Source of the DNA: Bacteroidaceae bacterium
GTDB taxonomy: Bacteria; Bacteroidota; Bacteroidia; Bacteroidales; Bacteroidaceae
DNA length: 64,000 nt
NCBI GenBank assembly: GCA_017650105.1
Contig: JAGCFO010000025.1
Location: 124,001 to 188,000 of the forward strand
Reading direction: 5' to 3'
The stretch's first letter is position 1. Each line of letters starts with the position of its first letter. The notes under the pieces were generated by a model, which was given only the letters and a program-made list of their open reading frames with translations, did not search any database and was not told where the DNA came from. The translations under genes and the position numbers were made by a program. Of the stretch, positions 9,201 through 16,835 are shown one piece after another.

Positions 9201-10226
9201 ATGAAAAGGATTTTGCTCATCTACACCGGCGGAACGATAGGTATGTTCCAGAATCCTCAGACAGGAGCGCTTGAGAACTTCGACTTTAACAACGTGCTCC
9301 TGCACATTCCTGAACTGCGCCAATTCAATCTTCATCTGGCTTCCACAACCTTTGAGCCGCCCATCGACTCTTCCGATATGGATCCAAGCCAATGGAGCAA
9401 GCTCGTGCGAATCATCAGCGACAACTACGACTCCTTCGACGGATTCGTAATCCTTCACGGCACCGACACGATGGCCTACACCGCATCAGCGCTGAGCTTT
9501 ATGCTCGAAGGATTGTCAAAGCCCGTCATCCTCACAGGGAGCCAACTGCCCATAGGCACTCTCCGCACCGATGGGAAAGAAAACCTCATCACAGCAATCG
9601 AAATTGCTGCCGCAACGCACGAGGACGGAACTCCCAGAGTGCCCGAAGTATGCATCCTTTTCCACAACAAACTGATGCGAGGAAACCGAACAACCAAATC
9701 CAGCGCTGACCAATTCGATGCTTTCAAGTCATTTAACTACCCTCTTCTGGCACGCGCCGCAGTAGAAATAGAATACAACGACGAGTTCATCCTTCCATAT
9801 AACCCGCAGGCTGTTCTGAAGCCACATTTCTCTATGGACTCTCATATGGTGATCTTTTCATTATTTCCTGGCATGCAGGCATCTCTCGTTGAAAAGATGC
9901 TCAACACACCCGATTTGAAAGGAATCATCCTGCGCTCTTTCGGTGCTGGCAACGCGCCTCAGAAAAAATGGCTTTCGGATGCTCTTTCCCGCGCTACAGA
10001 AGCAGGAAAGGTAATCGTGAATATCACGCAATGTACGGGCGGAAGCGTAGTCATGCAACGATATGAAACAGGCATCCAACTTCTTTCAACAGGCGTGATA
10101 AGCGGGCACGACAGCACTGTGGAGGCTTCAATCGCAAAACTGATGTTTTTGTTTGGCTTAGGGCTCACTCCAGAAGAGGTGCGCTCAAAGATGAACGAAT
10201 GTATCGCCGGGGAGATAACTCTTTAA
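9201..10226 (+). CDS. ansA: Type I L-asparaginase
   Basis: Cytoplasmic enzyme hydrolysing L-asparagine to aspartate and ammonia. The N-terminus MKRILLIYTGGTIGMF carries the first catalytic threonine in TGGTIG (Thr9/Thr12), and the second signature VILHGTDTMAYTASAL contains the catalytic TDT. The 341-residue length without signal peptide fits the cytoplasmic type I class and not the periplasmic type II. A TACCTTCG box at 9141-9148 may be its -7 element. It stands alone, with the divergent DUF308 gene upstream and the antiporter convergent downstream. Confidence 0.95.
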   Translation: MKRILLIYTGGTIGMFQNPQTGALENFDFNNVLLHIPELRQFNLHLASTTFEPPIDSSDMDPSQWSKLVRIISDNYDSFDGFVILHGTDTMAYTASALSFMLEGLSKPVILTGSQLPIGTLRTDGKENLITAIEIAAATHEDGTPRVPEVCILFHNKLMRGNRTTKSSADQFDAFKSFNYPLLARAAVEIEYNDEFILPYNPQAVLKPHFSMDSHMVIFSLFPGMQASLVEKMLNTPDLKGIILRSFGAGNAPQKKWLSDALSRATEAGKVIVNITQCTGGSVVMQRYETGIQLLSTGVISGHDSTVEASIAKLMFLFGLGLTPEEVRSKMNECIAGEITL

Positions 10227-10498
10227 TGATTTCAAGATAGCCTGCAAACTGCGAAAAGTTCATTATTCAAGTAAGAAGGAAGGATATTTTCAATGAAAAG
10301 AAGCCTTCTACGTATGGAAAGGAACCCTTTTCCTATTTGTGCTAATCTTACGCTTGATTAAACTACTTTTCCTCGATGAACGACAGCTATTTAGCGATGA
10401 ATAGTTAATCAAAAATCACGGAATAATGCCAAATGAGGAGAAAGCGCTACAATTAAGTTTAACAACACTCCCTTTATCATCTTTCATTCAACGAATTA

Positions 10499-11470
10499 TC
10501 AAGCAGCTGTTGCTGTCATAAACAGCCACACGGAGTATGCCACGTAAAGCAGGAGATAGAAACCCGCATCCACCCTGTCGAGCTTGTAGCGCTTGAAGCA
10601 GTAGGCTGCAGTCCAAAGCATTATTGCAGACAACATTACGACGCCCATATCGACGCGAGTTAACGACACCACATGAAGGGGCGTCACGCTGGCGCTCACT
10701 CCCAAGATGAGCATAATATTAAAGATGTTGGAGCCGATGATGTTACCAAGCGCAAGTTCATTTTTCTTCTTAACTGCTGCAACAATGCACGTTGCCAGCT
10801 CGGGAAGGCTCGTGCCGAGAGCCATCAGCGTCACAGAGATAAAAGCATCCGACACATGCAGCATCTGAGCGAAGGCAATCGTATGGTTTACAAACAATTT
10901 ACCGCCGACAATCAAGCCCCCTATGCCAAGAAGCGTCAGCAGCGACGATTTCCACAAGGGCATCGTTTTCTCCTTTTCTTCTTGCGCGTGAGCCGATGGC
11001 TCAGCCTTACCTGTTTTGAAAGAGTATATCATGAAAACGATGAAACAAACGAGGAGAATGATTCCATCTATTCGGCTAAGCAACTGCGGGGAGTCGGAAG
11101 AAAACCAACGATAGAGCATTGCCATAAGCAGCGCGGTAGCAGCTATACAAATAGGTATGTCTACTTTCACGTTCTTGCGCGAGAAGGCAACAGGCGAAAT
11201 CATAGCCGTAACGCCCAAAATGAGAAGTATGTTGCAAATGTTGGAGCCTACAACGTTTCCAATCGCCATATCTCCGTGCCCCTCAAGGGCAGAAAACAGG
11301 CTCGAGACCATTTCAGGCATCGACGTGCCGAAACCAACGACTGTCATTCCTATTACAAACTCCGTCACTCCGAACCTTCGCGCCAAGGCCGAAGCTCCGT
11401 CAACCAGCCAGTCAGAAGCCAGCGTTATCAAAATCAGCCCTCCGATGAGCCAAGCTATTTCCGTCAACAT
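10499..11470 (-). CDS. Calcium/sodium antiporter (CaCA family, YrbG-like)
   Basis: Inner-membrane cation exchanger with about ten helices in two inverted halves. The two alpha-repeats are plain: GFGTSMPEMVSSLFSA in the first half and ALGTSLPELATCIVAA in the second, each followed by GNVVGSNICNILLILG-like segments (GNIIGSNIFNIMLILG). These contain the ion-binding acidic residues. At 323 residues it matches the prokaryotic YrbG/CaxA-type size. A hydrophilic loop near residues 150-165 splits the halves. It is converging on ansA and transcribed alone. Confidence 0.92.
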   Translation of the reverse strand: MLTEIAWLIGGLILITLASDWLVDGASALARRFGVTEFVIGMTVVGFGTSMPEMVSSLFSALEGHGDMAIGNVVGSNICNILLILGVTAMISPVAFSRKNVKVDIPICIAATALLMAMLYRWFSSDSPQLLSRIDGIILLVCFIVFMIYSFKTGKAEPSAHAQEEKEKTMPLWKSSLLTLLGIGGLIVGGKLFVNHTIAFAQMLHVSDAFISVTLMALGTSLPELATCIVAAVKKKNELALGNIIGSNIFNIMLILGVSASVTPLHVVSLTRVDMGVVMLSAIMLWTAAYCFKRYKLDRVDAGFYLLLYVAYSVWLFMTATAA

Positions 11471-11554
11471 GGATGTTTTCTTTTCTGTTTCGGTTTACAA
11501 AAGTAATAAAAAGTGTTGAAACTCTCCGCATCGTAATAAAAAATTAGCAATTAT

Positions 11555-11585
11555 TTTGTTTTTCGCACCATAAACGCTACCTTTG
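11555..11585 (+). promoter_or_regulatory. Promoter of tRNA-Arg
   Basis: TTTG at 11555-11558, a 19-base spacer and TACCTTTG at 11578-11585: an exact match to the Bacteroidetes consensus, about 45 bases before the mature tRNA. Confidence 0.85.
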
Positions 11586-11632
11586 CACCGCAAACACGGG
11601 AACTCCCCTGCGGATTCCCTTTGCAAAAGGCT

Positions 11633-11706
11633 GGTTCGGTAGCTCAGCTGGATAGAGCAACTGCCTTCTAAGCAGTAGGCCGAGGGTTCGAGTCCCTCCC
11701 GAATCA
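11633..11706 (+). tRNA. tRNA-Arg(TCT)
   Basis: A 74-base cloverleaf. The acceptor stem GGTTCGG pairs with CCGAATC (one G-T pair), the D arm begins AGCTCAGCTGG, the anticodon stem ACTGC/GCAGT holds the loop CTTCTAA with anticodon TCT, and the T arm GAGGG-TTCGAGT-CCCTC is fully paired. CCA is not encoded. It reads AGA codons. No repeat of its 3' end is seen nearby, so it does not mark an integrated element here. Confidence 0.97.
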
Positions 11707-11910
11707 CAAGGGCGTGTGGAGCGGTTTTCACTTATCGCCAAAGGGTTTGGAAAGGAGAGTTCGACAAGTTGAATGATCCTTTCTTTTTTGTTTCTCACGG
11801 TGTACTGATAAGGTAGAGAACGCCATTTTTGAGAGAAGATTGGGGAAAGTTTTTCCTTCATCCCATAATGTTTCAAAACCCGCCCCACAGCATGCTACGA
11901 GCCCCTCAAA

Positions 11911-11999
11911 TTTTGGAGAAGGGAAAAAATTTTTTGGAGAACAAATATCGCCGTATGAAGAAGGGAAAAAAATTTATTCTTTGTCCATAATTTTTTATG
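11911..11999 (+). repeat. Intergenic modular repeat, copy C
   Basis: Order: TTTTGGAGAAGGGAAAAA, TTTTTTGGAGAACAAATATC, GCCGTATGAAGAAGGG, A-run, then a decayed inverted module (TTTATTCTTTGTCCAT). The first two modules are the same as in copy A but adjoin directly, without the T-rich inverted module between them, which shows module shuffling. Confidence 0.85.
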
Positions 12000-12165
12000 C
12001 TTTGAACTCCCCTTCCCATCCTTTACACATCAGGCCATTTGCCAAAACTATACAGATAGATGCTCTTTCGTCTCTGCCAAGCCTCTCCCTCTACCTTATT
12101 AAATATATCCTCGAACGTCTGCCGATGCAAAATGAAAAATTCGTCTCATTTTTTTAGGCAAAAAG

Positions 12166-12197
12166 TTGGGAAAAAGAAATAATATGATGTATTTTTG
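12166..12197 (+). promoter_or_regulatory. Promoter of the P-loop-like gene
   Basis: GTTG near 12165-12168, a 21-base spacer and TATTTTTG at 12190-12197, about 70 bases before the ATG. It supports the plus-strand gene over the long antisense frame. Confidence 0.6.
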
Positions 12198-12266
12198 TCG
12201 CAGATTGGATAAGTGACCACCCATGCGTAATCCATTACCAAGAAAAACGATAAAACAAGATACAAT

Positions 12267-13430
12267 ATGGCAGAACAAATCAACAACGCCCAGGTAGAAG
12301 CCCTGAGCATGCGCATCAAGCAACTGACGGTCAGCCCCGAAGCTATGGCACGACTCATCGAAACAGAAGTCAACGAAGGAAAAGTCAACAAACGCGATAT
12401 ACTCGAAGCCCTGCGCTATGACCATAACCTGCTGGACGCCTCCACTATCATCTCGCTGCTCAAAAGCAAGCTGGTGACGGTAGAGGAACTTCTCGACGCA
12501 GGCTTGGAAAAGGTCTTCGTGCGCGAACTTTTCTCCGAGAGTAAATTCCCCTCCTTCGGCGAGCCCACAAAACTTCAGCAAATCGACAAGCCAAGCACCG
12601 AGATATACTTCTGGGGCGTTCCCGGCTCGGGCATAACCCTTGCGATAGGCTCCATCATCAACGCTATGACAAATAGCAACGAGGTGACAGCCGCCCATCC
12701 CGACATCGAGTCGCAAGGCTACGTCAACCTGATAAAACTTATGCGCATCTTCCAGGACGAAGCAATCTGCCGCGTGCCGGAAGGGAACACCACTCGGGAG
12801 ATGTCCGCTATGGGCATAGACCTTATCGACGCTGAAGACAAAACTCACCCCGTCACCCTCATCGAGCCTCCCACTAACATGCTCAGATACATCTACAACC
12901 AATCTGTAGTCAAAGAGCCTGTGAAGGAAGAGGAGCAGGAAGTGATCGACACGCTCTCGCATCTCATCAACGACTCCGCAAACCGCAGGATTCACTTCTT
13001 CGTCATCGAGAACACACACGAGCGCAAACTCTTTGAGGGCCTGCCCGAGAAGATTTACCTCAGCACCACCATCTCTTTCCTCCAGCAGCTGGGAGCTTTC
13101 AAGAAAACCGACGGCATCTACATCCTTGTGACGAAGGTTGACGACAATGACTCCGTGAAGGCTAACGACCTCGTGCAGAGCAAGTATCTCGGCATTCACA
13201 ACCGTCTGCAGATGATATGCAGGGAAAACTTCATCGGCAATGGGCAAGTGGAAGTCATACCCTTTTCTGTCGGAGAATTTTGCTTTAAGACGCTGTTCAA
13301 ATACAATCCGAAGCCTGCCGACACCGTTGCCCGCATCATTCTGGAGAACACCAACAGCGCTGTGGAGAAAAAGCCTATCGACACCACACTCAAGCAAATG
13401 TTCTCGAAGTTTAAGTTTACGAAGAAATAA
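12267..13430 (+). CDS. Uncharacterised GTPase-like protein with a degenerate P-loop
   Basis: A 387-residue soluble protein. Residues 1-105 are helical and hydrophilic. At about residues 110-128 it has strand EIYFWGVPGSGITLAIG, laid out like a Walker A motif, but the essential lysine of GxxGxGK(S/T) is replaced by isoleucine (GVPGSGIT). Near residues 290-297 ILVTKVDD resembles the NKxD guanine-specificity motif, and PFSVG follows as in some TRAFAC-type GTPases. I infer a pseudo-GTPase; nucleotide binding is doubtful. It has its own promoter and a strong terminator, so it is a single-gene unit. I do not recognise a named family. Confidence 0.7.
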   Translation: MAEQINNAQVEALSMRIKQLTVSPEAMARLIETEVNEGKVNKRDILEALRYDHNLLDASTIISLLKSKLVTVEELLDAGLEKVFVRELFSESKFPSFGEPTKLQQIDKPSTEIYFWGVPGSGITLAIGSIINAMTNSNEVTAAHPDIESQGYVNLIKLMRIFQDEAICRVPEGNTTREMSAMGIDLIDAEDKTHPVTLIEPPTNMLRYIYNQSVVKEPVKEEEQEVIDTLSHLINDSANRRIHFFVIENTHERKLFEGLPEKIYLSTTISFLQQLGAFKKTDGIYILVTKVDDNDSVKANDLVQSKYLGIHNRLQMICRENFIGNGQVEVIPFSVGEFCFKTLFKYNPKPADTVARIILENTNSAVEKKPIDTTLKQMFSKFKFTKK

Positions 13431-13451
13431 CGTCACGAGATGTTGAGATGA

Positions 13452-13486
13452 GTAGGGCTGCCCTCATGGGAAGCCCTACTTTTTTG
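13452..13486 (+). terminator. Rho-independent terminator after the GTPase-like gene
   Basis: GTAGGGCT (13452-13459) pairs with AGCCCTAC (13472-13479), followed by TTTTTT. Confidence 0.9.
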
Positions 13487-13530
13487 ATTACATATTGGCA
13501 AAACCGAGATATGGGCATAGCATCTCGCAG

Positions 13531-13673
13531 TATGCTTTGAACAAATTGCATTTTCCCTTCTTCATACCGCGATATGTGTTCTCGAAAAAAATTTTTCCCT
13601 TCTCGAAAAATGTTTTTTCCTTCTTCATATCGCGCGTTTCCTTCTTCATATCGCGCGATTCCTTCTTCATATG
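13531..13673 (-). repeat. Intergenic modular repeat, copy D (with 21-bp tandem units)
   Basis: The longest copy, on the minus strand, between convergent genes. It opens with three tandem modules ATATGAAGAAGGAA plus CGCGCG at a 21-base period (13616-13673), then CGAGAAGGGAAAAA, CGAGAACACATATCGC, GGTATGAAGAAGGGAAAA, and ends with a TATGCTTTGA element also seen in copy G. The core is one or two bases away from copies A-C. Confidence 0.85.
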
Positions 13674-13721
13674 AAAGGATGAAGGAAACGTGTGAAGAGG
13701 AAGACAAGAGAGTCTGCCTTA

Positions 13722-14681
13722 TCATCGGGTTTTGAAGTATTTTTTCAAATCCACCGGCTCGCCTGCATGACGTTTGGAAGCCCTTTCCAGCAAGGCGTGA
13801 AACTGCTCCCTGAATTCTGCCGGCTCAAGCACTTCCAGCTGTTCGGCTTGCGAGAGAAGCTCCTGACGGAAATCATACGTCGGACGTAAGAAGAAACTGA
13901 AATCGGACCAAGCCTCCTGCGTGTCAATCTCTTGCTGCGAATGATGCAACGGCAGCGTGCGCAGGAAATTGACAAGCGAATGGTAGGCGCGGATTACTAT
14001 CCGCTGCGCAAGCTCCTCCCCTCCCACATAGACGCCGAAGTTGTTATCAAAAAAAACGGAAGCGTCGAAATTGTCAGGATAGGCAAAGGAGACATCCGTT
14101 TCGCTTACCTTGGTGAACCTATCGAGAGCATACACACGAATATCATTTGGCTCATATCCCAGATTGTGCCCCACAAGGTACCAGCGCTGACGAAAAACCT
14201 TCAGACAATACGGCTCCAAGTCGAACGATTGCGAATCGTGGGAATCAAATTTCTTGTATTCCACCCGCAGGAGCAAGCAATTTTTCAACGCATCTATTAT
14301 CACAGGCAAGTATTCCTGTCCCCCGGGAATGGATTCGAGCAAAATGCGCTCCTTGATGTCCGAGCCCTGCTGAAGAGCCCCTCCAATGGTGAGCGAACGA
14401 AGGAGCCACGACTGGGGTGTGGAAGAGAGCAACACTTCGGGATTCTCAACATAGTAGACAGAGGTAGCTCCGCTGCGTCTACACTCAATGTCCACATCGA
14501 ATAGCTCGCGTATCCTGTCGCGGCAACGATTGAATGACGTGCGCGAAAGACGCTCCCCTCCACTAAGGTTCGTCCCTTTCCAACGACGCGAAATCTCCTC
14601 CAACGTAATCCCATTAGAAGAGCGGAGGACAGTATTCACTATCCACACGTATTTCTGGAACAGATCATTTGCCGAAGCCAT
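13722..14681 (-). CDS. WYL-domain transcriptional regulator
   Basis: A 319-residue predicted DNA-binding regulator. The N-terminus (about residues 8-65) looks like a winged helix, with ITLEEISRRW and LSRTSFNRCRDRIRELF. The WYL ligand-sensing domain begins near residue 125, with the signature FRQRWYLVGHN and ALDRFTKVSETD. Such proteins often respond to nucleic acid or nucleotide ligands. The ATG at 14681 is chosen because an excellent promoter (14703-14733) lies inside the longer upstream reading frame. The two tiny ORFs at 14963-15214 lie upstream on the same strand; whether it controls them is untested. Confidence 0.88.
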   Translation of the reverse strand: MASANDLFQKYVWIVNTVLRSSNGITLEEISRRWKGTNLSGGERLSRTSFNRCRDRIRELFDVDIECRRSGATSVYYVENPEVLLSSTPQSWLLRSLTIGGALQQGSDIKERILLESIPGGQEYLPVIIDALKNCLLLRVEYKKFDSHDSQSFDLEPYCLKVFRQRWYLVGHNLGYEPNDIRVYALDRFTKVSETDVSFAYPDNFDASVFFDNNFGVYVGGEELAQRIVIRAYHSLVNFLRTLPLHHSQQEIDTQEAWSDFSFFLRPTYDFRQELLSQAEQLEVLEPAEFREQFHALLERASKRHAGEPVDLKKYFKTR

Positions 14682-14702
14682 ACGCAGTTTTTTCTTCAGT
14701 TG

Positions 14703-14733
14703 CAAAGTTACAAAAAAACGAGAGCAGAACAAA
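14703..14733 (-). promoter_or_regulatory. Promoter of the WYL regulator
   Basis: Minus strand TTTG (14730-14733), 19-base spacer and TAACTTTG (14703-14710): a full consensus match 22 bases from the chosen ATG. Confidence 0.8.
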
Positions 14734-14962
14734 GGAGCATGCTCTTTTTTTATATCTGGCTGTAGTGATTTGCGCACCTCAAACTGAAAATCCCAACAAG
14801 CCCATTTCTCCTCAAAAACTGACAGCAAAAGTCCAGCAACTCAGAGAGCACCCGCTTCAGGAGAAGGGAGAAGTTTATTTCCTTTTAGACAAATCACAAG
14901 CGAAAACACCATTACTGACTTTCAGGAAACGACTTCCCCCTCCCACTCCTTCAGCTCTCAGA

Positions 14963-15064
14963 TTAACGAATCGGCTGCTTTTCGGGCTTTTTCGTCAATT
15001 CACGAAAGTCAGCTACCATAATTGCGCCGACAAAAACAGTTGCAAAAACAAGAAACAATACCAT
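14963..15064 (-). CDS. Small hydrophobic protein, 33 residues
   Basis: Begins MVLFLVFATVFVGAIMVADF and ends with a charged tail (RELTKKPEKQPIR). One membrane helix is followed by a basic C-terminus. The start is preceded by AAGGAGG seven bases upstream, an unusually strong Shine-Dalgarno match for this phylum, which is the main reason to believe the gene. The size resembles small single-helix subunits such as KdpF or CydX, or type I toxins, but the sequence matches none that I know. It lies 27 bases after the stop of a 40-codon ORF. Confidence 0.55.
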   Translation of the reverse strand: MVLFLVFATVFVGAIMVADFRELTKKPEKQPIR

Positions 15065-15091
15065 AATTTTTCCTCCTTATTATATAATTAG

Positions 15092-15214
15092 TTAAACCCT
15101 ATGGGCTACAGAAGTAACCTGCGTGCGTGCATACACTCTTTTACCTGCCGAATAGTTCACTTGCATGAAGTGAAGACGACGGACACTTTTCGGAATGTTT
15201 TGACTTTCTTTCAT
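15092..15214 (-). CDS. Possible small basic protein, 40 residues
   Basis: Begins MKESQNIPKSVRRLHFMQVN and ends VTSVAHRV. It is rich in Arg, Lys and His and has no hydrophobic segment. AAGG lies five to eight bases before the ATG. It is placed directly before the 33-residue ORF on the same strand, so the two could be one small transcript starting near a TTACTTTG-like box at 15242-15249. It may be a leader peptide regulating the next ORF, or simply part of a structured 5' leader. No known family. Confidence 0.35.
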   Translation of the reverse strand: MKESQNIPKSVRRLHFMQVNYSAGKRVYARTQVTSVAHRV

Positions 15215-15304
15215 TGCACCTTTTCCTTTTGTTTGACGATGCAAAGTAAAAGCGCCTCCGAGCCACAGTCCGGTACATACAAAAAGTTTTTTCTTAAAAA
15301 AAGC

Positions 15305-15336
15305 AAAAAGGCCCCTTCCTTAGGAAAGAGCCTTTT
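15305..15336 (-). terminator. Terminator after the TlpA-like gene
   Basis: Reading the minus strand, AAGGCTCTTTCC, loop TAA, GGAAGGGGCCTT, then TTTTGCTTTTTTT. It separates the TlpA gene from the small ORFs downstream. Confidence 0.85.
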
Positions 15337-15359
15337 ATAATAAGGAGGGGAAAGTGGTT

Positions 15360-15941
15360 TTATTTGATTGTTTTCTCAAGCAAGGCGCGCATATCGGCAG
15401 TCGTTAGGGCAAAGCCGACGAGGGTACCTTCGGGAGAAATCAGGGCCATTGTCGGAATCCAATGCAAATCGTAAGCTTCCGAGATGGGACTCTCCTTCCA
15501 CTTGACAAAGTTGCACACTTGGATGAAGGGGAATTCATTTTCCACCAGGCACTTGCGCCAGGATTCAGCTTCATGATCAAACGAGAGTCCTACAAACTTG
15601 ACGTCCTTTGAGGCAAAATCAGCATATAATTCCTTTACGACAGGAATCTCTCGCCTGCAATCTCCGCACCAGGAAGCCCAGAAATCAACTACCACATAAG
15701 AACCTTTCAAACTACTCAGTTGGAAAGCATTTCCACACGTGTCGTTTGCCACGAAATCGGGTGCAACAGTCCCCACGGGAAGTTTAGGCATGTATTGACT
15801 CATATCCACAACAGCCTCATCGATTTGCTTTTCGATGAAACTATTCTCAGCTTGCTTTGCTGACTGGGCGTTTCCACACGCTAATAGGGACGACAATAGA
15901 AAACACGACGCCAAGAAGGCGATAATAGAGTTCTTTTTCAT
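15360..15941 (-). CDS. TlpA-like thiol-disulfide oxidoreductase lipoprotein
   Basis: A 193-residue envelope redox protein. The signal peptide ends in lipobox LLAC (Cys22). The thioredoxin fold begins near residue 58 with VGTVAPDFVANDTCGNAFQL, and the active site WCGDC is at residues 91-95 with cis-Pro in WIPTMALI. WCGDC differs from the usual WCxPC, as in many Bacteroidetes TlpA/ResA-like proteins. It should reduce or isomerise thiols outside the inner membrane. It has its own promoter and terminator and is divergent from the glycosyltransferase gene. Confidence 0.92.
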   Translation of the reverse strand: MKKNSIIAFLASCFLLSSLLACGNAQSAKQAENSFIEKQIDEAVVDMSQYMPKLPVGTVAPDFVANDTCGNAFQLSSLKGSYVVVDFWASWCGDCRREIPVVKELYADFASKDVKFVGLSFDHEAESWRKCLVENEFPFIQVCNFVKWKESPISEAYDLHWIPTMALISPEGTLVGFALTTADMRALLEKTIK

Positions 15942-15971
15942 ACTGTTTGTTTTCGTTTATTTATGCTGCGA

Positions 15972-16002
15972 CAAAGATAAAGAAAATATTTTTTTCTTCA
16001 AT
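15972..16002 (-). promoter_or_regulatory. Promoter of the TlpA-like gene
   Basis: Minus strand ATTG (15999-16002), 19-base spacer and TATCTTTG (15972-15979), 31 bases before the ATG. Confidence 0.75.
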
Positions 16003-16023
16003 ACTTTTAAAAATAAGTATGCC

Positions 16024-16056
16024 TTGCACGGAAATAAAAAAAAGGAATTAACTTTG
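16024..16056 (+). promoter_or_regulatory. Promoter of the glycosyltransferase-pyrC operon
   Basis: TTG at 16024-16026, 22-base spacer and TAACTTTG at 16049-16056, 23 bases before the ATG at 16079. It is back to back with the TlpA promoter. Confidence 0.65.
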
Positions 16057-16078
16057 TAGCAAAATAAACTTGCGCATC

Positions 16079-16825
16079 ATGAACACATCCGACAGCATCG
16101 TTATTATCCCCACGTATAACGAGAAAGAAAATATCGAAAATATCATCCGTGCCGTATTCGGGCTTGAGAAGGCATTTCATATCCTCGTGATTGAAGACGG
16201 TTCTCCCGATGGTACCGCTGATATCGTGCGTCGTCTTCAGGAAGAATTTCCCGAAAGGCTGTTCATGGTGGAGCGCTCTGGGAAGCAAGGACTCGGCACA
16301 GCCTATATCTGCGGTTTCAAATGGGGGCTGGAGCATGGTTACGACTACATTTTCGAGATGGATGCCGACTTTTCCCACAATCCGAACGACCTGCCCCGAC
16401 TCTACAGCGCATGTGCCGACGAAGGTTTCGACCTGGCAATCGGCTCTCGCTATGTGAGCGGAGTAAACGTAGTGAACTGGCCCATGTCGAGAGTGCTTAT
16501 GTCGTACTACGCAAGCCGCTATGTCCAGTTAATCACTCGCATTCCAATAAGGGATACGACAGCGGGATTTAAGTGCTACAAACGGCGCGTGCTGGAAACC
16601 ATCAACCTCGACGAGATTCGTTTCAAGGGATATGCCTTCCAGATTGAGATGAAGTACACAACGTGGAAGTGTGGTTTCCGAATCAAAGAGGTGCCTGTCG
16701 TTTTCGTCAACCGTGAGCTCGGAACCAGCAAGATGAACAGCAGCATCTTCGGGGAGGCAGTCTTCGGAGTACTCAGACTCAGGTGGGACGGTTGGTTCAA
16801 GAAATATCCGAAAGCAAAATCATAA
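16079..16825 (+). CDS. Polyprenol monophosphomannose synthase-like GT2 glycosyltransferase
   Basis: A 248-residue GT-A enzyme that probably transfers mannose (or another hexose) from a nucleotide sugar to a polyprenyl phosphate carrier at the membrane. Motifs: IIPTYNEKENI at the N-terminus, VIEDGSPDGT for nucleotide binding, EMDADFSHNP (the DXD-like metal site), and DTTAGFKCYKRRVLE. It lacks the C-terminal membrane domain found in some homologues. The ATG at 16079 is preferred over a TTG three codons upstream. Only ten bases separate it from pyrC. Confidence 0.9.
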   Translation: MNTSDSIVIIPTYNEKENIENIIRAVFGLEKAFHILVIEDGSPDGTADIVRRLQEEFPERLFMVERSGKQGLGTAYICGFKWGLEHGYDYIFEMDADFSHNPNDLPRLYSACADEGFDLAIGSRYVSGVNVVNWPMSRVLMSYYASRYVQLITRIPIRDTTAGFKCYKRRVLETINLDEIRFKGYAFQIEMKYTTWKCGFRIKEVPVVFVNRELGTSKMNSSIFGEAVFGVLRLRWDGWFKKYPKAKS

Positions 16826-16835
16826 CCGAACTATT

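Larger units (their letters stand above)
11707..12266 (+). other. Noncoding stretch between tRNA-Arg and the P-loop-like gene
   Basis: About 560 bases. Just after the tRNA, GAAAGGA and TCCTTTC (about 11751-11786) can pair ahead of TTTTTTG and may terminate it. Next comes repeat copy C (11911-11999), then AT-rich sequence with no ORF that looks protein-like, and finally the promoter at 12166-12197. ORFs crossing this region are repeat sequence read as codons. Confidence 0.6.

Noticed and set aside
10227..10498. Short frame after ansA (about 22 codons starting near 10293)
   Set aside because: No ribosome binding site or conserved features; the gap holds only a weak hairpin near 10318-10335.
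11633..11706. tRNA-Arg as an integration site
   Set aside because: No integrase and no repeated 3' tRNA end in the window.
12099..13436. Long minus-strand frame (445 codons) opposite the P-loop-like gene
   Set aside because: It is rich in His, Val, Leu and Asp with no motif, has no promoter, and the plus frame has a promoter, a terminator and motif-like segments.
13417..13725. Frames with repeated YEEGK or MKKGK phrases at 13417-13725, 13488-13670, 11840-12157 and 35092-35349
   Set aside because: They are the intergenic DNA repeat read as codons; the same peptide phrases appear in both orientations and without starts or other coding signs.
14682..14828. Upstream extension of the WYL regulator
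   Set aside because: It contains the consensus promoter at 14703-14733; the winged-helix start at 14681 is sufficient.
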